Positions 51,849 through 63,392 are shown, numbered from the stretch's first letter. The stretch is DNA of 64,000 bases from Planotetraspora kaengkrachanensis (GCF_016862895.1 NZ_BONV01000033.1:62001-126000); one strand, 5' to 3'. Translations and numbers: made by a program. Notes: generated from the sequence alone by a model not told the origin.

Positions 51849-53255
51849 ATGTGCACCATGAATGCTCCGCTGTCCTCGGGTTTCGTCAACGGCGACGTGT
51901 CGTTCTGGTATCGCTCCATCGGACTCCCGGTGCCCGGCGAACCCCTCGGGGGCGACGTACAGGCCGATGTGGCCGTCGTGGGAGCCGGTTACACGGGGCT
52001 GTGGACCGCCTACTACCTGAAGAAGGCCCGGCCGTCGCTCGACATCGTGGTGCTGGAGAAGGAGTTCGCCGGCTTCGGCGCCTCCGGGCGCAACGGCGGA
52101 TGGCTCACCGGCGCGCTCGCCGGCACGCCCGAGCGGTATGCGAAGACCCACGGCCCGGACGCGGCCAGACGGCTGCAGCGCTCGATGTTCGCCGCGGTCG
52201 ACGAGGTCGTCAGGGTGGCCGCCGAGGAGGGCGTCGACGCCGACATCGTGAAGGGCGGCATCACCACCGTGGCCAGGTCCGCCGCCCAGGCCCGGCGGTT
52301 GCGGGAGGACCTCGACTGGCAGCGGGAGTGGGGCTGGACCGAGGACGACGTCCGCCTGCTGTCCCCCGAGGAGATGGACGCGCGCCTCAGGGTGAGCGGA
52401 GCCGTCGGCGCGACGTGGAGCCCCCACTGCGCCCGGATCCAGCCGGCGAAACTCGCCCAGGGGCTGGCCCGGGCCGTACGGGACCTCGGCGTGAAGATCT
52501 ACGAGCGGACGCCGGTCACCGAGATCGCCCCCGGCCGGGCGGTCACACCGTACGGCACGGTGACCGCCCGCCACGTGCTGCGCTGCACAGAGGGATTCAC
52601 CGCGACCATCCCCGGACACCACCGCGACTGGCTGCCGATGAACAGCTCCATGATCGCCACTGAGCCGCTGCCCGCCCAGGTGTGGGACTCCATCGGCTGG
52701 GACGGCCGCGAACTGCTCGGCGACATGGCGCACTACTACATGTACGCCCAGCGGACCGCCGACGACCGCATCGCTTTCGGCGGCCGGGGCAAACCGTACC
52801 TCTACGGATCGAAGATCGACGAGCGCGGGCACACGCACGCCTGGACGGTCGACGCCCTCTGGGACCTGCTCACCTCGTTCTTCCCCGCCGTCGCCTCGTC
52901 GCGGGTCGCGCACGCGTGGTCGGGCGTGCTCGGCGTGCCGCGCGACTGGTGTGCGACCGTCCACGTGGACCACGCGAGCGGACTCGGCTGGGCCGGGGGT
53001 TACACCGGGCACGGGGTGACGACCACGAACCTGGCCGGGCGCACGCTGTGCGACCTCGTGCTCGGGCGGGACACCGAGCTGACCTCCCTGCCGTGGGTCG
53101 ACCGCCGGGTCCGCTCCTGGGAGCCCGAGCCGCTGCGCTGGCTCGGCGTGCACTCGATGTACCGCCTCTACCGCCTGGCCGACGCCCGGGAGAGCCGCGG
53201 AATGACCAGAACCTCCACCCTCGCCAAGATCGCCAACAAAATCACCGGCCACTGA
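51849..53255 (+). CDS. FAD-dependent amine oxidase/dehydrogenase (DAO family, PuuB-like)
   Basis: A 468-residue flavoprotein of the D-amino-acid-oxidase superfamily. The FAD motif is VAVVGAGYTGLWTAYYL (Gly45, 47, 50), followed by LEKEFAGFGASGRNGGWLTGAL, and a late GLGWAGGYTGHGVTTTNLAGRTLCDLVLG. The N-terminal FVNGDVSFWYRSIGLP resembles gamma-glutamylputrescine oxidase and related amine oxidases. ATGs at 51849 and 51858 are both possible; no ribosome binding site is clear. Substrate likely an amine or N-methyl amino acid (inference). Repeat array C begins 7 bp after its stop. Confidence 0.9.
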   Translation: MCTMNAPLSSGFVNGDVSFWYRSIGLPVPGEPLGGDVQADVAVVGAGYTGLWTAYYLKKARPSLDIVVLEKEFAGFGASGRNGGWLTGALAGTPERYAKTHGPDAARRLQRSMFAAVDEVVRVAAEEGVDADIVKGGITTVARSAAQARRLREDLDWQREWGWTEDDVRLLSPEEMDARLRVSGAVGATWSPHCARIQPAKLAQGLARAVRDLGVKIYERTPVTEIAPGRAVTPYGTVTARHVLRCTEGFTATIPGHHRDWLPMNSSMIATEPLPAQVWDSIGWDGRELLGDMAHYYMYAQRTADDRIAFGGRGKPYLYGSKIDERGHTHAWTVDALWDLLTSFFPAVASSRVAHAWSGVLGVPRDWCATVHVDHASGLGWAGGYTGHGVTTTNLAGRTLCDLVLGRDTELTSLPWVDRRVRSWEPEPLRWLGVHSMYRLYRLADARESRGMTRTSTLAKIANKITGH

Positions 53256-53261
53256 CTGGAG

Positions 53262-53429
53262 GTGATCATGCACCCGCCGGAGACCCCTGGAGCCCCCTGG
53301 AGCCCCCTGGAGGTGATCATGCACACTTTCGGCGATCAGCCCGGTGAGCTGGCCCGACGCCAGCCGTGATCATGCACAGATTCGGCGCCGACTACTCTGA
53401 CCTGAGGGGACACCATTCGTGATCATGCA
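53262..53429. repeat. 53-bp-period intergenic array C, four copies
   Basis: GTGATCATGCA occurs at 53262, 53313, 53366 and 53419. The last three are 53 bp apart, the first step is 51 bp. On the complementary strand the 42-nt segments keep CAGSTCA at offset 15-21 and CGAA at offset 35-38, as in arrays A and B. The array fills the whole gap between the FAD oxidase stop (53255) and the amidohydrolase start (53453). Confidence 0.9.
53284..53312. repeat. Tandem 10-bp repeat inside array C
   Basis: CCCCTGGAGC is repeated almost three times between the first two array words, and an 18-bp stretch (CTGGAGGTGATCATGCAC) is present at both 53256 and 53307. This expansion replaces the conserved inner block and explains the 51-bp step. 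Confidence 0.85.
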
Positions 53430-53452
53430 CCACTTGGAAGGGCACCAGGCCT

Positions 53453-55057
53453 GTGAGCAGTGACATCCTTTTCCGCGGCGGCCGCGCCTTCATCCCGGAC
53501 GGCTTCGCCGAAGCGGTTCTCGTCCGCGACGGCCGCATCGCCGCCGTCGGCGCCGAGTCCGACCTCGTACGGCTCTCGCCCACGGCCCAGCCGGTGGAAC
53601 TCGAAGGCGGCCTGCTGACACCGGGATTCACCGACGCTCACATCCACCCCGTACAGGCGGGCCTCGAGCGGGCCAAGTGCGAACTGTCGGAGATCTACGG
53701 CCTGGACGCCTACGTCGCAAAAGTAGCCGACTATGCCATGAAAAATCCGGATAAGGAGTGGATCGATGGTGGCGGCTGGGACATGTCAGCCTTCCCCAAC
53801 GGTCTCCCCCACCGATCCCAGCTGGACTTCCTCGACCGGCCCGTCTACCTGATCCAGCGCGACCACCACGCCGCCTGGGTCAACACCCGCGCGCTCGAGG
53901 TGGCAGGGATCACCCGGGACACCCCCGACCCCGCCGACGGCCGCATCGAGCGCGACCCCGACGGCACACCCAGCGGAGTCCTGCACGAGGGCGCGATGGA
54001 CCTGGTCGGCCTCCTCACACCACGACCGACCCCCGCCGACGCCGAAGCGGCCCTCCTCGACGCCCAGGCGTACCTCTTCTCGGTCGGGATCACCGGCTGG
54101 CAGGACGCGATCGTCGGCTCGTACGCCGGATCGGACGACAACCTGCCCACCTACATCGAGGCCGCCGGCGCGGGCCGCCTGAAGGCGCGCGTCGTCGGCG
54201 CCCTCTGGTGGGACCGGACGCGAGGCGCGGAACAGATCCCCGAGCTCGTCGATCGGCGCGCCAGGGCCGGGGGCCTCGACCGGTTCCGCGCCACCTCCGT
54301 GAAGATCATGCAGGACGGCATCGCCGAGAACTTCACCGCGGCCGTCATCGAGCCCTACTGCCGCTGCGGCGGCACCGGTCTGTCGTACGTCGACCCCGGG
54401 CTGCTGAAAGGCTACGTCCAGGAACTCGACGAGCTCGGCTTCCAGGTCCATTTCCACGCCATCGGCGAGCGCGCCGTACGGGAGACGCTGGACGCCCTGT
54501 CCGGCACGCGTCCGGAGAACCGGCACCACATCGCCCATCTCCAGATCATCACGCCGCAGGACGTCCCGCGCTTCGCCGAACTCGGCGTGACCGCGAACCT
54601 GCAGCCGCTCTGGGCGACCCACCACGCCCAGATGGACGAGTTGTGCATCCCGTTCCTGGGCGAGGAGCGGTCGGCGTGGCAGTACCCCTTCGCCGATCTC
54701 GTACGGCACGGCACCAGGTTCGCGGCGGGCTCCGACTGGCCCGTCTCGTCGGCCGACCCGATCCAGGGCATGCACGTCGCGGTCAACCGGACCGAACCGG
54801 GCAGTTCGGTCCACGCGTCCTACCCGACCGCGCAGACGCCGTTCCTCCCCGGCCAGAGCATCGACCTCAGGACGGTCATGAACGCCTACACGGCCGGCTC
54901 GGCCTGGGTGAACCGATCTCCCGCCGGCACGATCGAGGAGGGCCGGCCGGCCGACCTCGTCGTGCTCGACCGGGATCCCTTCACGCTCGAGCCCGGCGAG
55001 ATCTGGACCACCCAGGCCCGGATGACCTTCGTGGACGGCGAGCAGGTGCACGGCTGA
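53453..55057 (+). CDS. Amidohydrolase family protein (YtcJ-like)
   Basis: A 534-residue metal-dependent hydrolase of the amidohydrolase-3/YtcJ group. The metal site is TPGFTDAHIHPVQAG (Asp61, His63, His65); further: EWIDGGGWDMSAFPNGLPHRSQLDFLD, RPVYLIQRDHHAAWVNTRAL, GVLHEGAMDL, FQVHFHAIGERAVRETLDAL, FAAGSDWPVSSADPIQGM. Members are widespread and mostly of unknown substrate. The start is GTG at 53453, downstream of GGAAGGGCACC. The start lies 24 bp after the last word of array C, so its leader is made largely of the repeat unit. It may act with the upstream amine oxidase. Confidence 0.9.
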   Translation: MSSDILFRGGRAFIPDGFAEAVLVRDGRIAAVGAESDLVRLSPTAQPVELEGGLLTPGFTDAHIHPVQAGLERAKCELSEIYGLDAYVAKVADYAMKNPDKEWIDGGGWDMSAFPNGLPHRSQLDFLDRPVYLIQRDHHAAWVNTRALEVAGITRDTPDPADGRIERDPDGTPSGVLHEGAMDLVGLLTPRPTPADAEAALLDAQAYLFSVGITGWQDAIVGSYAGSDDNLPTYIEAAGAGRLKARVVGALWWDRTRGAEQIPELVDRRARAGGLDRFRATSVKIMQDGIAENFTAAVIEPYCRCGGTGLSYVDPGLLKGYVQELDELGFQVHFHAIGERAVRETLDALSGTRPENRHHIAHLQIITPQDVPRFAELGVTANLQPLWATHHAQMDELCIPFLGEERSAWQYPFADLVRHGTRFAAGSDWPVSSADPIQGMHVAVNRTEPGSSVHASYPTAQTPFLPGQSIDLRTVMNAYTAGSAWVNRSPAGTIEEGRPADLVVLDRDPFTLEPGEIWTTQARMTFVDGEQVHG

Positions 55058-55060
55058 CGG

Positions 55061-55333
55061 TCAGGTATAGGTGCAGGCGACGCCGGGGGAACTCGTGCCC
55101 CCGGCCGAGGCCACCGTCACGGTGACGGACCCCGTTCCCGCCGTGCCTCCCTGACCCCGCGGCCTGGGGTCCTCGAGAAGGGGGTTCATGGTCGTGCGTT
55201 CATCCAAGCAGGCAGCACGGGAACCTCCGCATCCAACGATGATCGAGATCTCGTTCTCTGTCCGGGTGGCGCCGCGCCCCGGATCGTGCCACGCGCACTT
55301 GCGGTCTCGTGGCCCCACGCTCACTTGCGGCAT
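55061..55333 (-). CDS. Small Cys-containing protein, uncertain gene
   Basis: A possible 90-residue protein with four or five cysteines, ending TGSVTVTVASAGGTSSPGVACTYT. Its second half has the GC-rich third positions expected of coding sequence here, but the first half does not, it lacks a signal peptide, and the ribosome binding site is poor. The C-terminal pattern is like the end of a secreted protein, so it could be a remnant of a longer gene. It lies just beyond the rbpA terminator. I do not recognise it; it may not be expressed. Confidence 0.33.
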   Translation of the reverse strand: MPQVSVGPRDRKCAWHDPGRGATRTENEISIIVGCGGSRAACLDERTTMNPLLEDPRPRGQGGTAGTGSVTVTVASAGGTSSPGVACTYT

Positions 55334-55352
55334 CGGCCCGCCGGAAACGACG

Positions 55353-55385
55353 AGGTCCCCGCGACGGTTTCCGTCGCGGGGACCT
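55353..55385. terminator. Strong hairpin terminator after rbpA
   Basis: AGGTCCCCGCGACGG (55353-55367) and CCGTCGCGGGGACCT (55371-55385) form a perfect 15-bp stem around TTT, 24 bp past the rbpA stop. It is the strongest simple terminator-like stem in the window. Confidence 0.85.
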
Positions 55386-55408
55386 GTTTCGTCGGCGTGC
55401 CGTACGAC

Positions 55409-55756
55409 CTAGTAGATCGGGCGAGAAGACGACCGCAGGCGCTCCAGTGCCTCGGCGAGGATCTGCGCGCCGTCCGTGTCGCTACGACGCTCCTTCACGT
55501 ACGCGAGGTGCGTCTTGTACGGTTCGTTCCGCGGCGGGGCGGGCGGATTGGCCTCGTCCTGACCGGCCGGCAACCCGCACCGGGGGCAATCCCAGTACTC
55601 CGGGACGGCCGCGTCACTGGCGAAGCTGGGACGCGTCTCGTGCATGTTGGCGCACCAGAACGAGACCCGCACGCGGGGAGCGGCCTCGCCGCGCTCGGCC
55701 TCCCCCATGGGGCCGGCACCGACTCGGCTGCCACGGATCGCGTTGCCACTACCCAC
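55409..55756 (-). CDS. rbpA: RNA polymerase-binding protein RbpA
   Basis: A 115-residue RbpA, the actinobacterial transcription factor that binds the principal sigma factor and RNA polymerase to stabilise open complexes. Sequence: MGSGNAIRGSRVGAGPMGE, the N-terminal tail and start; FWCANMHETRPSFA and WDCPRCGLPAG, the RbpA core (WDCPRCG); then PYKTHLAYVKERRSDTDGAQILAEALERLR, the sigma-interaction C-terminus. It is monocistronic, ending in a strong hairpin. Confidence 0.97.
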   Translation of the reverse strand: MGSGNAIRGSRVGAGPMGEAERGEAAPRVRVSFWCANMHETRPSFASDAAVPEYWDCPRCGLPAGQDEANPPAPPRNEPYKTHLAYVKERRSDTDGAQILAEALERLRSSSRPIY

Positions 55757-55824
55757 GGATGAACTCCTTGCTCGATCGCCCCGGGGACACGGGGAGGTGA
55801 ATCCAGATCACGCGTTCGCCTGAC

Positions 55825-55839
55825 AAGCCGCTACGGCTT
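55825..55839. terminator. Small hairpin overlapping the secG stop codon
   Basis: AAGCCG-CTA-CGGCTT is a perfect 6-bp stem whose loop is the complement of the TAG stop of secG. It may serve as the secG terminator; being so close to the stop it could also be chance. Confidence 0.35.
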
Positions 55840-56061
55840 GAGCAGCAGACCCAGCGCGATGATGCAGACGAACCAGATCACGCCCGTGATGACGGTGAGT
55901 CGGTCCAGGTTACGCTCCACCACCGACGATCCACCGAAGGACGAGGTGAAACCACCGCCGAACAGGTCCGAAAGACCGCCGCCCTTGCCCTTGTGGAGCA
56001 GGACGAGCAGCACCATCAGAGCGCTCGACAGGATGAGAGCGATGGAGATTCCGATTGTCAC
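55831..56061 (-). CDS. secG: Preprotein translocase subunit SecG
   Basis: A 76-residue SecG with two membrane helices (IGISIALILSSALMVLLVLL and VITGVIWFVCIIALGLLL) joined by KGKGGGLSDLFGGGFTSSFGGSSVVERNLDR, the conserved cytoplasmic loop. It assists SecYE-mediated export. It follows tpiA on the same strand after 110 bp, the usual pgk-tpiA-secG order. A hairpin (56130-56157) lies in the gap. Confidence 0.96.
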   Translation of the reverse strand: MTIGISIALILSSALMVLLVLLHKGKGGGLSDLFGGGFTSSFGGSSVVERNLDRLTVITGVIWFVCIIALGLLLKP

Positions 56062-56129
56062 CGTAGACCTGTTCCTATGTGGGGCGTGTACGACGCCATT
56101 CGGCGTGACGATTCAATCTTGCACTACGA

Positions 56130-56157
56130 GGGTACGACTTGTTGTCAACTCGTACCC
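56130..56157. terminator. Hairpin between tpiA and secG
   Basis: GGGTACGA (56130-56137) pairs with TCGTACCC (56150-56157), with TTG/CAA pairing further inside. It lies 15 bp after the tpiA stop and could end the gap-pgk-tpiA transcript or act as an operator for secG. Confidence 0.5.
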
Positions 56158-56171
56158 CCTAAACGGCCCAG

Positions 56172-56950
56172 CTAGCCAGACATCTCCCGAAAGCGGCAAA
56201 TCTTGACGAATTCTCCCTGGTCGAGGCTTGCCCCTCCGACGAGGGCGCCATCGATGTCGGGCTCCGCCATGATGCCGGCGATGTTGTCCGCCTTTACCGA
56301 GCCTCCGTAAAGGATACGGACCGACGCGGCCACCTCGTCCCCATACAGCTCGGCGAGTCGCGCCCTGAGGGCTCCGCACACCTCCTGGGCGTCCTCCCGG
56401 GTGGCGACCTCACCGGTACCGATCGCCCAGACCGGCTCGTAAGCCACCACAAGCGACTTGACCTGCTCGGCCGGCACGCCCTCGAGCCCGCCCACGAGCT
56501 GGCCCACGGTGTGCTCGATGTGGCGGTCCTCCCTGCGGATCTCGAGTGCCTCGCCGACGCACAGGATCGGCGTGATCGAGTGCCGGTAGGCCGCCTTGAC
56601 CTTCGCGTTGCAGAGGCCGTTGTCCTCGTGGTGGTACTGCCGGCGCTCGGAATGCCCGACCAGCACGAAGGTCGCGCCGAGCTTGGCGAGCATCGCCCCG
56701 GAGATGTCCCCCGTGTAGGCGCCCGAGTCGTGGTGGGACAGGTCCTGCCCGCCGTACACGATCCGGAGCTTGTCACCGTCGACCAGCGTCTGGACGCTGC
56801 GCAGATCGGTGAACGGCGGGAGCACCGCGACCTCGACGGCGTCGAAGTCCTTGTCGTTCAGCGAGAACGCCAGCTTCTGCACCAGGTTGATGGCCTCGAG
56901 GTGGTTGAGGTTCATCTTCCAGTTGCCGGCGATGAGCGGCTTTCGAGCCA

Positions 56951-56951
<1 letters not shown>
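56172..56951 (-). CDS. tpiA: Triosephosphate isomerase
   Basis: A 259-residue TIM barrel interconverting dihydroxyacetone phosphate and glyceraldehyde-3-phosphate. Conserved: [13 protein letters not shown] (Lys near residue 12), [16 protein letters not shown] (His100), [14 protein letters not shown] (catalytic Glu172 and the flexible loop), [12 protein letters not shown] (phosphate site). The start is GTG at 56951, sharing a base with the pgk TAG stop, so the two are coupled. Confidence 0.97.
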
Positions 56952-59202
<2,251 letters not shown>

Positions 59203-59351
59203 TCAATGACAGACCTTATCGGACGCAAATTGGACTAGACCACGCGCGGGTGGGTCATGCCACAGTCAGGTAAAGCGCGCGCCAAGAGTCAGCCTCTGGG
59301 GTAATGTGCCCGGCTTGTCACACCCATCTCCTCTCTCCCAGGAATCCCCCC

Positions 59352-60125
59352 ATGTATGAGAATTCCCCGGCCCAGCAGAAGAGCGGGCTGGTTCCCGGCA
59401 TCCTCGCCGGTCTTGCCGCGGCCATCGTCGGCGCGGTCCTCTACGCGGTGATCATCGACGTCACCAAGCACGAGTACAGCTACGGCACGATCGCCATCGG
59501 CATCCTCGTCGGGTTCGCCATGATGGCCGCCAAGCCCGCCCATCCTGCTCTGCCGGCCATCGCGGCCGTCATCGCACTCGCCGGCGCGATCCTCGGCACC
59601 CTTGCCGGAGACGTCGCGCTGACCGTCAAGATAGCGGCAGAAGCAGGCTTCCCGCTGTCCTACTGGGACGCATTCACCCTGGTCAAGGACAACATCGGCG
59701 AGCTCGTCGACCTCATCACCGTGCTCATATGGGCGGTCGGTGCGTCCGCCGGCTTCTCCTTCGTGAACGCTCGTGTGAAGGGTGTCCTGCAGGGGGCCGC
59801 GGCGGCCTCCGCAGCTCCGGTGACTGCTCCCGAGGCCGGCGGAGCGCAGGACGCGTCCCAGGAGTCCCAGACGGCCGGCACGCCTGACGCCGCCGCCGAG
59901 ACCGCCGAGACCGCCGAAGCCAAGGCTGCCGGTGCCGAGACCGCTGAAGCCGAAGCCCCGGCCGAAGCGCCGAGCAGCGAGCCGGCCCCGGAGCCCGCAG
60001 CCGCCGTCAAGGACGACACGAAGGACGACACGGTGGAAGGCGAGGCGATCCCCGAGGCCGCCAAGGAAACCGCGGCAGCCCGGACCGACGCCGAGGACGG
60101 CGAACTGGAGAAGGCCCGAAGCTGA
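59352..60125 (+). CDS. Membrane protein with long acidic Ala/Glu tail, function unknown
   Basis: A 257-residue protein. The first 150 residues have about four hydrophobic helices (LVPGILAGLAAAIVGAVLYAVII, TIAIGILVGFAMMAA, AIAAVIALAGAILGTLAG, and another). From about residue 155 to the end the sequence is nearly all Ala, Glu, Thr, Pro and Asp, strongly acidic and presumably disordered. The family is not recognised, though similar four-helix proteins occur in actinomycetes. It stands between gap and whiA, transcribed the opposite way, ending 4 bp from the whiA stop. The ATG at 59352 has only a weak AGGA upstream. Confidence 0.8.
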   Translation: MYENSPAQQKSGLVPGILAGLAAAIVGAVLYAVIIDVTKHEYSYGTIAIGILVGFAMMAAKPAHPALPAIAAVIALAGAILGTLAGDVALTVKIAAEAGFPLSYWDAFTLVKDNIGELVDLITVLIWAVGASAGFSFVNARVKGVLQGAAAASAAPVTAPEAGGAQDASQESQTAGTPDAAAETAETAEAKAAGAETAEAEAPAEAPSSEPAPEPAAAVKDDTKDDTVEGEAIPEAAKETAAARTDAEDGELEKARS

Positions 60126-60128
60126 CGC

Positions 60129-61109
60129 TCAGGGAGCGAGCATGTCGGGCGTGAGGTTGGCCTCGGTGTTGGCGACGCCGAGATCCTGAGCCCGCTTGTC
60201 CGCCATGGCCAGCAACCGCCGGATCCGCCCCGCGATCGCGTCCTTGGTCAGGGGCGGGTCCGCGATCTGGCCGAGCTCCTCGAGGGACGCCTGCTTGTGA
60301 TCGACCCGGAGCCGGCCCGCAACCACGAGGTGCTCGGGAGCATCCTCGCCGAGGATCTCCAGAGCGCGTTGCACCCGGGCGCCCGCGGCGACGGCCGCCC
60401 GGGCCGACCTGCGGAGATTGGCGTCGTCGAAGTTGGCCAGGCGATTGGCCGTCGCCCGGACCTCGCGGCGCATCCGCCGCTCCTCCCAGGCCAGAACGCT
60501 GTCGTGCGCCCCCAGGCGGGTCAGCAGGGCGCTGATCGCGTCGCCGTCGCGGACCACCACCCGGTCCACGCCCCGCACCTCCCGCGCCTTCGCGTGGATC
60601 TTGAGCCTGCGCGCGGATCCGACCAGGGCGAGCGCCGCCTCCGGTCCCGGGCAGGTGACCTCGAGCGACATCGAACGGCCGGGCTCGGTGAGCGAGCCGT
60701 GGGCCAGGAACGCCCCCCGCCATGCGGCCTCGGCGTCACACGTGGCCCCGGACACCACCTGGCGGGGCAGGCCGCGGACCGGGCGGCCGTGATTGTCGAT
60801 CAGCCCCGTCTGCCGGGCGAGGGCCTCGCCGTCCTTGTAGACCCGTACGACGTACCGCGAACCCTTGCGCAGCCCGGCCGGCGCCAGCACGAGCACCTCG
60901 GCCCGGTGGCCGAACACCTCGCCGATGTCCCTGATGAGCCGGCGGGCCGTCACGTTGGTGTCCAGCTCGGCCTCGATCACGATACGACCGCCTACCAGGT
61001 GCAGTCCGCTGGCGAACCGCAGCAGCGTCGACACCTCGGCCTTACGACAGCAAGGCTTGAGCACCGATAGGCGGCTCAGCTCGTCTTTCACCACACCCGT
61101 CATGGCCAT
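60129..61109 (-). CDS. whiA: Sporulation regulator WhiA
   Basis: A 326-residue WhiA: an N-terminal LAGLIDADG-homing-endonuclease-like fold without the catalytic motif and a C-terminal helix-turn-helix. Typical start [32 protein letters not shown]; middle [37 protein letters not shown]-terminal [41 protein letters not shown]. In filamentous actinomycetes it works with WhiB to switch aerial hyphae to septation. Last gene of rapZ-yvcK-whiA. ATG at 61109; a second in-frame ATG lies at 61103. Confidence 0.96.
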   Translation of the reverse strand: MAMTGVVKDELSRLSVLKPCCRKAEVSTLLRFASGLHLVGGRIVIEAELDTNVTARRLIRDIGEVFGHRAEVLVLAPAGLRKGSRYVVRVYKDGEALARQTGLIDNHGRPVRGLPRQVVSGATCDAEAAWRGAFLAHGSLTEPGRSMSLEVTCPGPEAALALVGSARRLKIHAKAREVRGVDRVVVRDGDAISALLTRLGAHDSVLAWEERRMRREVRATANRLANFDDANLRRSARAAVAAGARVQRALEILGEDAPEHLVVAGRLRVDHKQASLEELGQIADPPLTKDAIAGRIRRLLAMADKRAQDLGVANTEANLTPDMLAP

Positions 61110-61173
61110 CTGCGCGTGTCCTCCCCGAACCAGACTTACGGGAGCCAGTCTCTCGCACCTTGACAGACAGGGA

Positions 61174-62166
61174 TCACCGCTTCTCGTGGAAAATCTCGTC
61201 CAGGACCGCGGCAAGACGTGGTCCATCGTGCCTCGGAGATCCGTCAGAAGCGGCCACATCGGCCAAAACCAATCGGCCGCCGAGGGACACGGCGGCCTTC
61301 TCCAGGGCCCGCGGATCGTCGACCACGCTCTGGTCGGCGACCACCGCGTCGACGAGCAGCGACGGCGCGTGGTCCCTGAGCACCTCCAGATGTTTCTCCG
61401 GGGAGAAGCCGTCGGTCTCCCCCGGCTGCGGCGCGAGGTTGAGTACGACCATGCGCCTGGCGCTGGTCGCGTGCAGCGCACGGGCCAGTTCGGGCACCTT
61501 GAGATGCGGCAGCACGCTCGTGAACCAGGAGCCGGGGCCGAACACCACCCAGTCGGCGTCCTCGACCGCCTCGACCGCCTGGGGGCAGGCGGGCGGGTCC
61601 GGCGGCACCAGTGAGATCGCCTGCACCCGCCCGGGGGTCAGCGCACAGGCCACCTGTCCCCGGACGACGGAGATCACCCCGTCCAGCTCGACCTCGGCCT
61701 CGATGTCCAGGGGAACCGACGCCATGGGCAGGACCCGGCCGTGCGCGCCGAGCAGCCGCCCCACCCAGTCGAGTCCCTTGACGGGGTCGTCGAGCAACTC
61801 CCACAGGGCCACGATCAGAAGGTTGCCGATGGCGTGCCCGTGAAGCTCGCCCTCGCTGCGGAACCGGTGCTGGACGACCTCGCTCCAGGTCTTGCCCCAC
61901 TCGTCGTCGCCGCAGAGGGCCGCCAGCGCCATGCGCAGGTCGCCGGGTGGCAGCACGCCGAGTTCACGCCTCAGACGGCCGCTGGAGCCCCCGTCGTCGG
62001 CCACGGTGGCGACCGCCGTGAGGTGGCCGGTGACCCGTCTCAGGGCCGACAGAGAGGCGTACAGGCCGTGGCCGCCGCCGAGAGCGACGACCTTCGGCCC
62101 AGGTGGGGGACTCGCGAACTCCCCGGGGACTGCGGACTCACCGAGTCCAAAGGCGAGCTCGTTCAT
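61174..62166 (-). CDS. yvcK: YvcK/CofD-like gluconeogenesis factor
   Basis: A 330-residue CofD-like protein, YvcK type. Conserved: [91 protein letters not shown]. YvcK binds UDP-sugars in other bacteria and is needed for normal cell-wall growth on gluconeogenic carbon. It follows rapZ by 150 bp and precedes whiA by 64 bp. Confidence 0.94.
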   Translation of the reverse strand: MNELAFGLGESAVPGEFASPPPGPKVVALGGGHGLYASLSALRRVTGHLTAVATVADDGGSSGRLRRELGVLPPGDLRMALAALCGDDEWGKTWSEVVQHRFRSEGELHGHAIGNLLIVALWELLDDPVKGLDWVGRLLGAHGRVLPMASVPLDIEAEVELDGVISVVRGQVACALTPGRVQAISLVPPDPPACPQAVEAVEDADWVVFGPGSWFTSVLPHLKVPELARALHATSARRMVVLNLAPQPGETDGFSPEKHLEVLRDHAPSLLVDAVVADQSVVDDPRALEKAAVSLGGRLVLADVAASDGSPRHDGPRLAAVLDEIFHEKR

Positions 62167-62317
62167 GCTCCTCCTCGCCCGACGGCTCGCCTAACCCTAA
62201 CGAAGCCCTTTTCCAGAAAGCCCTACTCTACGAAAAAGCTCCGGAAGATCCACAATTGCGCGGAAGGGCAGGCGCCGGGCGAGGGCGCGGCGGAAGGCGC
62301 CGCGAGATCCGAGGAGG

Positions 62318-63187
62318 CTACTCGCGGCCCATGTCGCGATGGCTGACCTGCACGTCCATGCCGTGCTCCCGCAGTCGGGAGCCGATCTCCTCGGCCATGG
62401 CGACGCTGCGGTGCTTGCCGCCGGTGCAGCCGACGGCGAGGGTCACGTAGCTCTTGCCCTCGCGGGTGTATCCCGCGGCCACGACCCCGAAGACGTCCTC
62501 GTATCCGTCGAGGAACTCCTTCGCGCCGGGCTGGCTGAGCACGTAGTCCCTCACGGGCGCGTCCAGGCCGTTCATAGGACGCAGGTCCGGCACCCAGTGA
62601 GGGTTGGGCAGGAACCGGCAGTCGACCACGAGGTCGGCGTCGACCGGCATGCCGTACTTGTAGCCGAAGGAGACGACGCTGACCTTGAGACCGGGCCGGT
62701 CCTCCCCGCCGAAGAAGGAGACGACCTTGTTGCGCAGCTCGTGGACGTTCAGCGACGAGGTGTCGATGACCAGGTCGGCATTGGCCCTGACTTCGCGGAG
62801 GATGCCGCGCTCCCGGCCGATGCCGTCGACCAGCCGGCCGTCCCCCTGAAGGGGATGGGGCCGCCGGACGTTCTCGAACCTGCGGACCAGCTCGTCGTCG
62901 CTCGCCTCCAGGAACATCACCCGGACGCCCACGCCGCGGCCGTCGAGCTCCTCAATCGCCGCGTTGAGGTCCGTCGTGAACGCAAGGCTGCGCACGTCGA
63001 CCACCGCCGCCACCTTGTCGGCGGCCAGGTTGACCTTGCCCGCCTCCTCCGCCAGGGAGAACAGCAGACCAGGCGGCAGGTTGTCGATGACGAACCAGCC
63101 CACATCCTCAAGCGCCTTCGCCGCTGTGCTCCTGCCCGCCCCGGACATGCCCGTGACGACAACGAACGCCGGCTCAGTCGTGCTCAT
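62318..63187 (-). CDS. rapZ: RNase adapter/nucleotide-binding protein RapZ (YvcJ)
   Basis: A 289-residue RapZ/YvcJ P-loop protein. Walker A GMSGAGRST spans residues 13-21; then VGWFVIDNLPPGLL, VVDVRSLAF, VMFLEASDDELVRRF and RRPHPL, then the C-terminal FGYKYGMPVDADLVVDCRFLPNPHW and VTLAVGCTGGKHRSVAMAEEI, the conserved region that in E. coli RapZ binds small RNA. The actinomycete role is not settled. The ATG at 63187 is chosen because it begins the family N-terminus. Confidence 0.95.
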   Translation of the reverse strand: MSTTEPAFVVVTGMSGAGRSTAAKALEDVGWFVIDNLPPGLLFSLAEEAGKVNLAADKVAAVVDVRSLAFTTDLNAAIEELDGRGVGVRVMFLEASDDELVRRFENVRRPHPLQGDGRLVDGIGRERGILREVRANADLVIDTSSLNVHELRNKVVSFFGGEDRPGLKVSVVSFGYKYGMPVDADLVVDCRFLPNPHWVPDLRPMNGLDAPVRDYVLSQPGAKEFLDGYEDVFGVVAAGYTREGKSYVTLAVGCTGGKHRSVAMAEEIGSRLREHGMDVQVSHRDMGRE

Positions 63188-63392
63188 CGCCCGCTCACCG
63201 TCCTGCCTGATAACGACCTTGATAACGGCCTCGTCCCATCGGCGCCCCCGCCGGTGGACGACCCACCCCTTGCCCGGAGCATGACACCGCCACACCACGG
63301 CGCGCCACCGGCTCGCCGCAACACGCGACCGGCCCGCCACCGCCCGTGACCGTTCGGGGCCGAGCCGACCCCGAGCGGACGTTCCGCGACGT

